Shown one piece after another: positions 51,756 through 61,074 of a stretch of 64,000 nt of DNA (the stretch's first letter is position 1; the number at the start of each line of letters is the position of its first letter). The notes beneath the pieces were generated by a model. That model had not been told where the DNA came from and searched no databases. It saw nothing but the letters and a program-made list of their open reading frames with translations. A program made the position numbers and the translations under genes. Origin of the DNA: Gemmatimonadota bacterium (GTDB lineage: Bacteria > Latescibacterota > UBA2968 > UBA8231); the NCBI GenBank assembly GCA_018673255.1, contig JABHDC010000189.1:1-64000 (forward strand). Reading direction: 5' to 3'.

Positions 51756-52811
51756 CTAGCTCGTCTCCTCGACGACGATGTCGTCCTCTTCTTCCTCAAC
51801 ATCGACTTCGATCTCGTCGTCATCATCCTCGTCGACCTCTTCGATGATCTCTTCGTCCTCATCATCTTCGTCGTCTTCATCGTCATCGCCCGCCATCTTC
51901 ATGTAGGCGAAGAAGGCAATGCCGGCGATGCCAAGTGCGCCGAGGACGACAATGAACCAGGCCTGCAGGAAGAATGGCGTCTCCTCTTCCAGAGGGGGCA
52001 TCTCCAGATCCGGATCGACCGGAGGTGGCTCCATGTCTCCCACCGGGGGTGGTGGCGCCACGGCGGCCATCTGCAGCGACAGCTTATCGATCTCATCCTG
52101 GATCAGGATTCGTAGCGCCTCGACTTCCTCCTGACTCATCGCAGCTTCGCCCTCCATCCCCGGATCACCAATCGGCACCGAGTTCAGGAGGCTGACCGTC
52201 GTGCGCAATTCGCCGAGTTCTTCCCGCATCTCGGCAATCTGCCGATTGATGGAGTTGAACTGGGGCTTCACGACGTCGTCATCATAACGCCGTAGGTCTC
52301 GGATCGCTCGTTCCAGACCACGGATCGTGCCCTGTATGCTGCTGATATTCCGAGCCAGTTTGCCGGCCTCGGAACGAATCCTTGTGCGTTCGGAAGCCGC
52401 CTTTTCTGCCGTCTCCGTCGACATTTCCTGATCGAGGACCATCTTCTCCTCGACCGTCATGAATCGAGCCACATCCCCGGATCGCAACGCCAGCAGAGGT
52501 GGCGACATGAGAGTCACCGATGCCGCCCGAGCCGAGACCTTGCTCACCTGGCCGATGACGAGTTCCATCTCCGGCGAACCCAGATTCTCGCCCGTCAGCG
52601 GATGAATCACCGCCTCGTCCGGTGGCCGTACGACAACCACCTCGAGGCCGACCTCGAGTCCGTCATCGGCGCCCTTGTCGATCGTGATCGTGCTACCCCG
52701 TGCTTTGGTGACGAAGGCCTCGCCCGCCAGGGCGGGTGCAGCCATCGTAAACACCGTCATCGCGGCCAGCGCGATCCCTGTAATGGTCATTTTCCTCATT
52801 GCCGGTCTCAT
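51756..52811 (-). CDS. Envelope protein with FlgT-C-like domain, coiled coil, TM helix and acidic tail
   Basis: A 351 aa protein. N-terminal signal (MTITGIALAAMTVFTMAAPALAG), then a beta-domain (about 30-125: VTKARGSTITIDKGADDGLEVGLEVVVVRP, LVIGQVSKVSARAASVTL, in pieces) resembling FlgT C-terminal. A long helical, probably coiled-coil region (about 130-235) follows, then a Pro-rich stretch, a membrane helix (AWFIVVLGALGIAGIAFFAYM) and an extremely acidic tail (DDDEDDEDDEDEE then EEVDEDDDDE). Thus the N-terminus is outside and the Asp/Glu tail is inside the cell. No known family overall. ATG 52811 has AAAGG upstream. Confidence 0.7.
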   Translation of the reverse strand: MRPAMRKMTITGIALAAMTVFTMAAPALAGEAFVTKARGSTITIDKGADDGLEVGLEVVVVRPPDEAVIHPLTGENLGSPEMELVIGQVSKVSARAASVTLMSPPLLALRSGDVARFMTVEEKMVLDQEMSTETAEKAASERTRIRSEAGKLARNISSIQGTIRGLERAIRDLRRYDDDVVKPQFNSINRQIAEMREELGELRTTVSLLNSVPIGDPGMEGEAAMSQEEVEALRILIQDEIDKLSLQMAAVAPPPPVGDMEPPPVDPDLEMPPLEEETPFFLQAWFIVVLGALGIAGIAFFAYMKMAGDDDEDDEDDEDEEIIEEVDEDDDDEIEVDVEEEEDDIVVEETS

Positions 52812-53385
52812 CACACCTTTCACCTGCGTCTCCAGTGGCTATCGTGCCAGCTGGATCAGGCTGTCCTGCTGCCAATTCTCATCGTCGCGCTGAGGGTGAT
52901 CGGTGTTGTAGGACACCCCGCGACTCTCGGTTCACGTCTGGCGGATACGAGAGCTTCCAGTAGCGAATTGCTCGCCAACCTGTTGGCCCCGTGAAATCCT
53001 GTGCAGGCGACCTCACCGGCGACAGAAAGCCGGAGACGTCACTCTGAGCGGAGAGGATTGCAAAATACAGGCCAGCAGTCACACTGCCGACGATCAGACC
53101 ATCGGACTAAATGAGCATATCTTTAGGAAAATAAATGAGTTACCGAAGATGTGATCGATGCGACCGGAGCCGTGGTCATGGACAATAGATCGATAGTCAT
53201 CCGGCCATGACTACATATCGCGGTCTGCAAGAGAGATATCCGCAGGATGTGGTGGCCGTCTTCGGTCACGAATCGAGTCACATGACGACCTTGGTTCGCA
53301 GGGGGAAAATACTGCCCATGTGGAAATCTACACGCTCGCACCCGATCTGATGAGACGGATGGGGCTGCCAGTGATCTGCTACGGG
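52812..53385. other. Intergenic region without recognisable gene
   Basis: 574 bp between the envelope cluster and the 3' end of the M6 protease gene. No convincing coding frame, RNA motif or T-run terminator was found. Only weak hairpins are present (ccggc/gccgg near 53019-53033, gtcatgg/ccatgac near 53175-53211). It should hold the promoter of the minus-strand envelope cluster. Confidence 0.5.
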
Positions 53386-56187
53386 CTATCTGATGCGAAG
53401 CAGGGCGGTGTAGAGACGGATCCCGCCCACGTCGAGTTCAGCGAAATACAACCCCGCTGAGGCCGTCCGCCCCTGTGCATCGCGTCCATCCCACTGCGCA
53501 CTGTAGATGCCAGGAGCAGCCTCTTCGGCGACCAGACGCCGGACGAAACCACCCAGGACATTCCGCACACTAACGATGGTGCGGCTGACCTGCCCCCCGA
53601 CAGAGACATCGCCGATCCCGACGGTGTAAGGGATATTGACCACCCCAGTGCTTGGATTCGGGAAGACCGGGCCAATATCGAAGGTGACTGGTGACAGAGG
53701 GTCGAAATTCAGGAAGGGCTCGAATACGACGGCCCCCCGCATGCGAGCCTCGATCGAGGATACATCGGCTGTCCCCCACCAGTTGCGAACAGCCAGCACA
53801 TCTCCCGTCGAACGATTGTCTACGAGAATGCGCACGTTGGTGAGCCGATTCAGTTCGAATCTCTCGGGTGCTGTCGCTCCCTCGATCCGGAATGCCGTGT
53901 CGGCTCCGGCAATCGTGTTCTGCACGATCCAAGCCATGCCCGTTCGGTGGTGGAGGGCAACCTGCGTATCTCTGAAGAGATTCTCTTCGATCTGCAGTTG
54001 CCCCACATCAACCACCTTCAATCCGGTGCCGCCACGAAAGGTATTGCCCTTCACAGTCCCAAAGACACCATCCTCCAGAAGGGCATTGATCGCAACCGGC
54101 AGCCCCTGACCATTGTCGGTGAATTCGCCATCGCTGCACTGGATTGCACCCAGCGAGCGATGCAGCCCCAGGCCACCGCATCGACGGATGATCAGTTCCT
54201 CCAGAAATACGGGCGCCTCTCCCGTCAACAGCATCCCGGTCCCCGCAACGTCCTCGACGGTCACACGCGTGAAACCGTGCCCCGCATCGTCGGAGGTCAG
54301 GTGGATCCCGTCTCCACTACTGTGACGGACGACAACATCCTCGAGCAGGACCGCCTGTGTGGCATCCACGATCCGCACCGCATCCACAGCGTATTCCACG
54401 ACGACATCGATCAGACGGATCTCGCCCGATTTGAGTACCCGAATCCCCGCCCAGTCACCGGCGGCGGGCAGATCGGCGCCAGAGGTCAGAGTCGTCGTGA
54501 CGCCACCACCGACACTGAGCACACCCTCGACCTGCAACTCACTGCGCTGCGGATCTCGGCCGCCTTCACGTGCATCAGCAAGAAACCGAACCGTCGTCCC
54601 CGCCGCGATTCTCAGGCCAATGCCTTCCGGGATTTCCACGTCGGCAACCACGTCGACGATGCCACTCCAGGTTTCGTTCTCGACCAGGACACCGGCTTTG
54701 CGTCGATCGCCGACGATAAGATCCACCACCATCGATTCACCATCTCGACGAATCCGCTCAACAGCGACATTGCGTGACGCAGGATTGGTGACGGGGGTGA
54801 ATTCGGTGTAGCGCAGGCCATCGAAGACATCCGTGGCGTCTCCCAAATTCCCCGCATGCGCTGACCGGTACCGGGCATCGTGCGCCCAGAAGTCAAGATT
54901 GTCATCTCCATTCACCGGCGCATGCTCGGTTCCTTCAGGAAATCCCGCATCGGCAAATCGCCCATCGGCACACACAAGGTCAACGAGTTTGGCTGCTTCT
55001 GTGTTGTTGCTGCTGACACTCTCGTTCACATGCCAGATCAGTACGCCATCGGCCGGCAGGTGTCGATCGTAGAAGCTGCCACTGGCCCGGCGATGCTCTA
55101 CCAGCAGATACTGACGCCCGAGGATCGGCACTCGATACACGAGCCCATCCGCGTTGGAATCTTCGAGGCGCACATCCCGGCTCGTGGTGTCGGCAGGGCG
55201 GAGAGCGGCATTGTCGATTCCGAGCCAGCCCAGCTGAGCCAGCGACCAGGCACTCAATAGCGTGGGACCACCCAGGTCGCCCCAACCGCGGGCGCCGTGG
55301 CCCATGAGTCCCCAGTAACCGATACCGGCGCTGTCCTCGGCTGGCCCCGAGTCCGCCCCCTGGAGGAAACCGGTATCGAACAAGTCCGGCAGCCCCAGCA
55401 GGTGTCCATGTTCATGGGCGATAATACCCACCGTTCCGGCGAAGGATCTTCCTTCCTGGATTGCTCCTCCGGAGGCGGCGCCGGGAGCCGTATCCTGTCG
55501 AATCCGAATCCGGGCACCATGCGGGTCGAGATCATCGGTAGATACCGGCGTGGGAAGACCCAGGACGGCCAGTCCATTCGCATCGCTGACGAGAAATCCG
55601 CTGGGCATCTCGGGGACCACAACGAACAGGGCATCGACGAAGCCATCGTCATCGCCGGAGTTCGGTTCGCCATCGGGCCCGTCGTTGTCGAATGTGCCGA
55701 AATCGATATCCGCGTCGGCCGCCTCGATGATCTCCTCGACGAAACGTCCGAAGTCGCCCCTCGCCTGACCGACGACGGCTGCGGTGTACGTGAACGCATC
55801 CTGACGGGATCGATACATGCCAGGCGCTGCTGCGCCTGTCAGCCGGTACTGACTGTGGGACATTTCGTCGAAGAAGTGGCTCAGAGAGCCTGGCAGATCA
55901 GACAGGAACAGGCTGTCCGCCCAGGCCGGGGCGGCGGCACTGCGTCCCGTGTCGTCGGCGAACGTTCCGAACAGAACCAGCGCATGGAGTTGCCCCGCAG
56001 ACGGGAGTGTCGGGGCAGCCTGCGCGACACGAGCTGCTGATCCGGCCGCAGGGCGGGCACAATAGGCCATCGACTGGCCCGCCGCGGGCAAGAGGGATGC
56101 GGCGACGATGAGGTAGAGAAGTATCAGGACCATACGGGGCCTGAGAGGATATCTCTGTCTGATCTGCAGCGTGTTTCGGAGTGTCAA
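53386..56187 (-). CDS. Secreted M6-family metalloprotease with beta-helix and FlgD-like C-terminus
   Basis: A 933 aa protein with a signal sequence (LILLYLIVAASLLPAAG). Zinc site HEHGHLLGLPD (His258, Glu259, His262) with SHFFDEMSHSQY upstream, typical of immune-inhibitor A-type M6 proteases. A beta-sandwich follows, then a right-handed beta-helix-like region (about 560-810: VVVRHSSGDGIHL, VQNTIAGADTAFRI, NWWGTADVSS). The C-terminal ~90 residues are a FlgD-like Ig module ending GLYFAELDVGGIRLYTALLRIR, in pieces GLYFAELDV, LYTALLRIR. TTG 56187 overlaps the HD-GYP stop (TTGA); ATG 56133 is an alternative start that also yields a signal. The fusion suggests a surface-displayed protease with polysaccharide-binding helix. 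Confidence 0.8.
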   Translation of the reverse strand: MTLRNTLQIRQRYPLRPRMVLILLYLIVAASLLPAAGQSMAYCARPAAGSAARVAQAAPTLPSAGQLHALVLFGTFADDTGRSAAAPAWADSLFLSDLPGSLSHFFDEMSHSQYRLTGAAAPGMYRSRQDAFTYTAAVVGQARGDFGRFVEEIIEAADADIDFGTFDNDGPDGEPNSGDDDGFVDALFVVVPEMPSGFLVSDANGLAVLGLPTPVSTDDLDPHGARIRIRQDTAPGAASGGAIQEGRSFAGTVGIIAHEHGHLLGLPDLFDTGFLQGADSGPAEDSAGIGYWGLMGHGARGWGDLGGPTLLSAWSLAQLGWLGIDNAALRPADTTSRDVRLEDSNADGLVYRVPILGRQYLLVEHRRASGSFYDRHLPADGVLIWHVNESVSSNNTEAAKLVDLVCADGRFADAGFPEGTEHAPVNGDDNLDFWAHDARYRSAHAGNLGDATDVFDGLRYTEFTPVTNPASRNVAVERIRRDGESMVVDLIVGDRRKAGVLVENETWSGIVDVVADVEIPEGIGLRIAAGTTVRFLADAREGGRDPQRSELQVEGVLSVGGGVTTTLTSGADLPAAGDWAGIRVLKSGEIRLIDVVVEYAVDAVRIVDATQAVLLEDVVVRHSSGDGIHLTSDDAGHGFTRVTVEDVAGTGMLLTGEAPVFLEELIIRRCGGLGLHRSLGAIQCSDGEFTDNGQGLPVAINALLEDGVFGTVKGNTFRGGTGLKVVDVGQLQIEENLFRDTQVALHHRTGMAWIVQNTIAGADTAFRIEGATAPERFELNRLTNVRILVDNRSTGDVLAVRNWWGTADVSSIEARMRGAVVFEPFLNFDPLSPVTFDIGPVFPNPSTGVVNIPYTVGIGDVSVGGQVSRTIVSVRNVLGGFVRRLVAEEAAPGIYSAQWDGRDAQGRTASAGLYFAELDVGGIRLYTALLRIR

Positions 56188-57821
56188 CTCTCGTCCGTGG
56201 AACCGCCGGCCGCCATGACCCGCTTGATCTCGTCGAGCTTCAGATACATTTCCTGACTCACAAACAGGTCATGGAGATCCCGGTCCAGATGGCCGCGATC
56301 CACCTCCTCGGCGAGAATCTTCAGCACCAGATCACGTGGCATCGGTCGGGCACGATACGGACGATCATCAGCAGACAGCGACTCAAAGATGTCGACGAGG
56401 GCCAGGATCCGTGCCTGCAGACTGATCTGTTCACCTTCCAGACCCCGAGGGTAGCCGCTGCCATTCAGCTTTTCGTGGTGCGCGCCGGCGATCTGTGGCA
56501 CCCGCGCCAGCTTCCTTGTGAATGGAATCTGCTCGAGCATACGAATGCTCATGGCAGCGTGGTTGTTGATCTTCTGACGCTCTGTGTCGGTCAGACTGCC
56601 CTTTCGAATGAGGAGATTCAGCGTCTCCTCATCGCTCAAGGGCACCGGCAGATCCGGGAGATACTGTCTGTCGCGAACCTGTTTGAGCCGAGCCAGATCC
56701 TCATCGGCCATGAACTCCCCGGGTTCGTTGGCCCGCTCAAGGAAGGCGAGATCGTCGGCCATCTCGGCCTTCAGTGCGTCTGTCTTGATCTTCTCTGAGT
56801 CGCCCAGTGGCTGGCCGTCGATGGCCGCATCGGCCCGTCGGCGCTGCCAGTCTGCCTCCACCATCGCCTCAAACCAGGCATAACGTGTGCGTAGCAGATC
56901 CACACGGTCGTAGATCGTCGTCAGTTTTGTCGGCTTGTCGACGACCCACTCCGGCGTGGTGATCTTGCCAATATCGTGCATCCAGGCGGCCAGCTCGAGC
57001 TCTTCCAGCTCATCTTCACTCAACTCCACGCTCTGGAGGGGCCCCTCCTGGCACTCATTGACCGCCCGGGCCACGAGCATCGTCATCTCGGCGACGCGCC
57101 GGATGTGGCCCCCTGTGTAGGGTGAGCGCTCGTCAATTGCCGTGGCCATGACCTGCACGAACGACTCGAAGAGACGCTGCGTGTCTTCGATGAGACGAAC
57201 GTTGTTGATCGACACGGCCGCCTGGGAGGCCAGGGAGTGCACCAGACTCTCATCTGTACCCGGGAAGGCGATGATCTCGTCGGAATCGCGACCCTTGGCA
57301 TTGATCAGCTGCAGCACACCAATGATCTGCTCTTCGTGATCACGCATGGGCACCACGAGCATGGACTGGGAATGGTAACCCGTCATGGCATCGTAGTATC
57401 TGGGCCCCTCGAAGCGCTGCCCCGCATCTTCGGCGTAGACATCGGCGATATTCAGCGTTTCACCCGTTACGGCCGCATATCCTGAGGCACTCTCTTCGTT
57501 CAGAGGGACCGGTGGCACGCTGACGGCACGGTGAGGACCGCCGCTGAACAGCTGCAACGTGTCGTTCTGGGCAATCTTGAAGGTTAACTCGTCACCCTGA
57601 AGCAGATACAGCGTGCCGGCATCGGCGTTGGTGAAACGCCGGGCCTCCAGCAGAATGCGGTCCAGAAGGGTGTCCAGATCGCGCTCCAGAGAGAGCGCCG
57701 CGCCAATCTCGTTGAGCCGCCGTAGGCGGTCTTCCAGATCGTGTCCAAGGGGCGATTCCTGCAAGGGTACTTCGCCTCCGCAAATGAGTGGAACTGCAAG
57801 GTATCCAAGCACTTGCGACAT
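56184..57821 (-). CDS. GAF-HD-GYP signalling protein (c-di-GMP phosphodiesterase-like)
   Basis: A 545 aa cytoplasmic protein. A GAF domain (about 40-205; LLVVPMRDHEEQIIGVLQLINAKG, in pieces MLVVPMRDHEEQI, GVLQLINAKG) precedes an HD-GYP domain: AWMHDIGKITTPEWVVDKPTK (HD pair) and GAHHEKLNGSGYPRGLEG (HH...GYP motif), with a helical insertion between. HD-GYP enzymes hydrolyse c-di-GMP (or related dinucleotides) using a bi- or tri-iron site. The start ATG 57821 lacks a good Shine-Dalgarno; TTG at codon 20 has GGAGG upstream and is an alternative. It is coupled to the M6 protease gene by TTGA overlap. Confidence 0.93.
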   Translation of the reverse strand: MSQVLGYLAVPLICGGEVPLQESPLGHDLEDRLRRLNEIGAALSLERDLDTLLDRILLEARRFTNADAGTLYLLQGDELTFKIAQNDTLQLFSGGPHRAVSVPPVPLNEESASGYAAVTGETLNIADVYAEDAGQRFEGPRYYDAMTGYHSQSMLVVPMRDHEEQIIGVLQLINAKGRDSDEIIAFPGTDESLVHSLASQAAVSINNVRLIEDTQRLFESFVQVMATAIDERSPYTGGHIRRVAEMTMLVARAVNECQEGPLQSVELSEDELEELELAAWMHDIGKITTPEWVVDKPTKLTTIYDRVDLLRTRYAWFEAMVEADWQRRRADAAIDGQPLGDSEKIKTDALKAEMADDLAFLERANEPGEFMADEDLARLKQVRDRQYLPDLPVPLSDEETLNLLIRKGSLTDTERQKINNHAAMSIRMLEQIPFTRKLARVPQIAGAHHEKLNGSGYPRGLEGEQISLQARILALVDIFESLSADDRPYRARPMPRDLVLKILAEEVDRGHLDRDLHDLFVSQEMYLKLDEIKRVMAAGGSTDES

Positions 57822-57843
57822 GTCAACGGCCGATCAGTGAGCC

Positions 57844-59499
57844 CTATTGGCTGGCCTGACCCGAGGCTGACAGAGCGTCGATCTGCAGGCCAATCCGGGA
57901 TCGGGCGGGAGTGGCTCGTCGACGTTCGTAGCGGGCCGTGATGGCCACGGTCCACGCGCCCCACCGATGACGCAGGGCGCCATTAAGTCGCCATCCATCA
58001 CCATTGAGCGGCAGGATCATCACAGTCCCGGGTAGTCCCGGCTCGTATTCATAGACCCGGGCCGCCCAGGAAGCGATACGGTAGAGCGTCCATTGCAGGT
58101 CTGTCTGCATTCTGGCGCCCTGCCAGCGACCATCCGCCCCCATGGCCAGGCCGCGTGCGCGCCCCACGCGGCTGTGTTGAATCTGGACTCTGACGCGTTG
58201 CCTGAGACTCGCCCTGTCACGTGTCAGACTGCCAAGCAGTCGTCCGAGTCGTGCCACACGCCAGTGGGCACCCCCTTTCCAGTCGAGATCGTGGCGCTGC
58301 CGCACCGTGAGATAGATCCGGGCGCCGGCACGACGCCATGTACCTTCCAGACCCGTTTCGCTCGAGGCATCCTGCACAGGGATCGACCAGGGCTCGGGCC
58401 GCATCGAAGCGTCGACCCAACCGCGCCAACCTCGTCCCCGGATGTCGAAGACCACCCCCTGTTCGTTGGCCATCTGCCAGCGATGCGCCCCCGCGCCCAG
58501 GGGACTGAAGAAGCCGGCCGAGTAGGAGCGCGCCTGAACAGAGACACGTAGGTGGCGAGGCCCCAGGCCACTGAAACCGACTATCCCAGCCCAGGCCGTG
58601 GGTGTCCTGACCAGGTCGATGTAGTACCGGGTCCTGCCTGACACCCAGACCAGGTCCAATGCTCCTGCCGTCTGTCCACGACCGACAAACAGCGGATTCC
58701 CGTATCGGCTCGGCAGGGCGAGTCGTTTGCCAAATCGAAGTTGTTGAAGCGACACGCCCATATTCAGGCTTCCCTGCTGTCTGCGTAGACGTGCACCCAT
58801 CATCCAGCCAGGCAGTCTTCTGCGCCCGGCGACAGCTGTGGGCCCCAGGTGGATCCCCTCATCCGGCAACGAACGCACGGCGCCCGTCGAGTCGAACCGG
58901 GCATCCCACCGAAACCCGGCGGCCACCACTGCCCACGACCAAGGCCCCCGCTCCTGTCGAAGCACAAGTCCACGGGTTGAGCGACTTTCGGCACTGGACC
59001 GCGTGCCGATGGCATTGGCCTCGCGGCGCGGCCGCCCTCGCCCTCGCCCACTTCCGCGACCGAACAACAGACCCTGAGCGAATCCCGTTCGCAGATCACC
59101 CACCACCACCTGTCCTGCCTGGCTTTGCCATTGCACATAACCCACCAGGTGATCGTTCCAGTCCTGCTCGCCCGGGTCACGTTCTGTAACCAGAGAGGCT
59201 TCCCACCCAGCGGCTGAGAGACTCCAGCGGCTGTAGACACGCGGACCCTCTTCGCCGGTGAGATCCGTCAGTCGCCAGCGACTGGCCCATCCCCGTTCGG
59301 GGACGACCTCCTCCAGACGCTGGCGCCATCTCACCAGTAGATCCGAATCAGCGATCACCATAGTGGGGGGATCCGGCAGTGCCTCACTCGGACCGACCTG
59401 GGTGGACAAAGTCTGGGCGAACGGTGCCTGGGCGAAGAGGGCCTGGCCGTTGAGCAGACAGGGAGCGACCAGAAGCAGGGCAAGAAGGCGACAGAGCAT
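57844..59499 (-). CDS. Outer-membrane beta-barrel protein
   Basis: A 551 aa protein with a signal peptide (LLALLLVAPCLLNGQALFA). The body is rich in alternating hydrophobic strands with many Trp/Tyr/Arg ends and Gly turns, ending in a strand-like IGLQIDALSA. A central feature is GQVVVGDLRTGFAQGLLFGRGSGRGRG (pieces), similar to FCB-type outer-membrane proteins that carry a G-x-G-L-x-x-G-R-G motif. No enzyme motif is seen. It is 22 nt from the HD-GYP gene in the same direction, so probably in the same transcript. Confidence 0.7.
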   Translation of the reverse strand: MLCRLLALLLVAPCLLNGQALFAQAPFAQTLSTQVGPSEALPDPPTMVIADSDLLVRWRQRLEEVVPERGWASRWRLTDLTGEEGPRVYSRWSLSAAGWEASLVTERDPGEQDWNDHLVGYVQWQSQAGQVVVGDLRTGFAQGLLFGRGSGRGRGRPRREANAIGTRSSAESRSTRGLVLRQERGPWSWAVVAAGFRWDARFDSTGAVRSLPDEGIHLGPTAVAGRRRLPGWMMGARLRRQQGSLNMGVSLQQLRFGKRLALPSRYGNPLFVGRGQTAGALDLVWVSGRTRYYIDLVRTPTAWAGIVGFSGLGPRHLRVSVQARSYSAGFFSPLGAGAHRWQMANEQGVVFDIRGRGWRGWVDASMRPEPWSIPVQDASSETGLEGTWRRAGARIYLTVRQRHDLDWKGGAHWRVARLGRLLGSLTRDRASLRQRVRVQIQHSRVGRARGLAMGADGRWQGARMQTDLQWTLYRIASWAARVYEYEPGLPGTVMILPLNGDGWRLNGALRHRWGAWTVAITARYERRRATPARSRIGLQIDALSASGQASQ

Positions 59500-59701
59500 C
59501 CACTGACAGATGCAATCCTGGGACCAGGCCGTACCTCTGAAACATGGGAACGGGATGACACCATGCCGCGACAGTCGCGTGTCCCGATCGACTCAGTGCC
59601 CGGTCACTGGTGGTCGAGCGCCCCCACCCTATCTTAGCTGCCGGCCAGGACATGATGGCGACTGGCGCACGTGAGACCCGCAACGAGGATGAGGCGAAGG
59701 C

Positions 59702-60520
59702 ATGAAGTTCGGAACGTGTAACGAATACTTTGAGAATTGGGAGATCGAGGACGTTTTCAAGTATGCCGCGGACATCGGCTACGATGGCGTCGAGATTGCG
59801 CCATTCACACTGGCCGATTCGGTCGACGACATCTCCGAAGCCCGCCGCCAGCAGATCCGTGCCGCCGCCGAGAGTGCCGGTGTCGACATCATTGGCCTGC
59901 ACTGGTTGCTGATCAAGCCGGAAGGTCTCTACACGAACCACGTCGATGACGACATCCGGAATCGGACGCGCGATTATTTCCAGTCTCTGGTCAGATTCTG
60001 TGGCGATCTGGGCGGCAAGGTCATGATCATCGGCTCACCGAAGCAGCGTAATGTGCAGGAAGGCTGGGACTACGACGAGACCTGGGAGCGCACCAAGTCC
60101 GTCTTCGGTGACTGCCTCGACCTGGCAGCCGAGAACGATGTCACCTTGTGCATCGAACCTCTGAGCACCCAACAGACGAATTTCATCAGCACCGCCGCCG
60201 AGGCCCGCAAGATGGTCGCAGAAATCGGCCATCCGAATTTCCAGACCATGGTGGATGTGTGTTCGGGATCGACGGAGGAGATCGCCGTGCCGCAATTGCT
60301 ACGCGACTCGGGCGAACATCTCTACCATGTCCACGTCAACGACGCCAATCTGCGCGGTCCTGGATTCGGCGAGACCGACTTCGTCAGCATCATGCAGACA
60401 TTGGGTCAGATCGACTATCAGCGGTATGTCTCGGTGGAGGTCTTCAATTTCGAGCCCGATCCACGCTCGATCGCCGCAGCGAGCCTCGCATACCTGAAAG
60501 GCATTCAGGCAGCTCTATAG
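59702..60520 (+). CDS. Sugar phosphate isomerase/epimerase (TIM barrel, AP endonuclease family 2 fold)
   Basis: A 272 aa TIM-barrel protein. KFGTCNEYFENW is the first strand, GYDGVEIAPFT the second with a Glu ligand, TLCIEPLSTQQTN with a metal-site Glu, MVDVCSGS with Asp, YHVHVNDANLRGPGFGETD with the HxH and Asp set, and VSVEVFNFEPDP with the last Glu. It fits xylose-isomerase-like (IolE/IolH-type) enzymes. ATG 59702 is close to the divergent barrel gene. The stop is TAG at 60518-60520, with partial echoes of its 3' end following (see repeats). Confidence 0.9.
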   Translation: MKFGTCNEYFENWEIEDVFKYAADIGYDGVEIAPFTLADSVDDISEARRQQIRAAAESAGVDIIGLHWLLIKPEGLYTNHVDDDIRNRTRDYFQSLVRFCGDLGGKVMIIGSPKQRNVQEGWDYDETWERTKSVFGDCLDLAAENDVTLCIEPLSTQQTNFISTAAEARKMVAEIGHPNFQTMVDVCSGSTEEIAVPQLLRDSGEHLYHVHVNDANLRGPGFGETDFVSIMQTLGQIDYQRYVSVEVFNFEPDPRSIAAASLAYLKGIQAAL

Positions 60521-60598
60521 AGATAATGTCGGAATGCCTCGGCATCCAAGCGGCGTTGTAAGCCGCAAGGATGGCTCGGCATTCAGGCTGCTCTTTGA
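60500..60598 (+). repeat. Three imperfect copies of a 21-bp C-terminal-like sequence
   Basis: ggcattcaggcagctctatag (60500-60520), ggcatccaagcggcgttgtaa (60541-60561) and ggcattcaggctgctctttga (60578-60598) would each encode G-I-Q-A-A-L followed by a different stop codon. Copy 1 is the real end of the isomerase gene; copies 2 and 3 are in the convergent gap. Confidence 0.75.
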
Positions 60599-60606
60599 GG
60601 TCGCCC

Positions 60607-61074
60607 TCAGTTGTGGCTGGCGGGTCCCGGCGGGGGCTCGTCAGCGCCATCTGTCTCAGCCTGTCCCCCGACCTCTGCATCTGGGCCGGCGGGGCTGTCG
60701 TCGGTACTCGTATTACTGGCATCGGCATCGTCGTCCTGTTCCTCGCGGTTGACGATATCCCACACCAGGGCATCGAACTTCTCCTGCGCGTCATCGTGCT
60801 TCGCCTTCTCTTTTTGCAGGATGTTCGCCAGTAGTGTGGCAAGACGCTCTGGATCACGCTCACCAACCTTCTGAAGCTGCCGGATCTCAGCGATCGACCG
60901 CTCCAGTGGGGTGAGGGGTTTCTTCTTCTCGGCCTTGCCCGCGCCGCTTCCCTTGCCGGCATCGCTGTCGCGCTTGAGCAGACGTTTCAGAAAGGAAGGT
61001 TTGGCGTCTTTCTTGGCTGCCGACTTTTTCGTCGTCTTCTTCGCGGCAGCCTTCTTCTTCCCATTCTTCTTCAT
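60607..61074 (-). CDS. Lys/Ala-rich protein of unknown function with acidic C-terminus
   Basis: A 155 aa protein starting with a histone H1-like tail (KKNGKKKAAAKKTTKKSAAKK), a central helical part (LERSIAEIRQLQKVGERDPERLATLLANILQKEKAK, in pieces) and an Asp/Glu-rich C-terminus (NREEQDDDADASN ... DGADEPPP). No family recognised. It might bind nucleic acid or be a small scaffold. It starts in an ATGA overlap with the cNMP-binding gene, which suggests co-regulation. Confidence 0.7.
   Translation of the reverse strand: MKKNGKKKAAAKKTTKKSAAKKDAKPSFLKRLLKRDSDAGKGSGAGKAEKKKPLTPLERSIAEIRQLQKVGERDPERLATLLANILQKEKAKHDDAQEKFDALVWDIVNREEQDDDADASNTSTDDSPAGPDAEVGGQAETDGADEPPPGPASHN

Noticed and set aside
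53019..53033. c-di-GMP riboswitch in the 52.8-53.4 kb gap
   Set aside because: A ccggc hairpin and a GAAAGCC-like string are present, but the conserved GEMM core is absent.
53123..53341. 72-residue minus-strand open frame in the 53 kb gap
   Set aside because: No Shine-Dalgarno, no domain and atypical composition; treated as chance.
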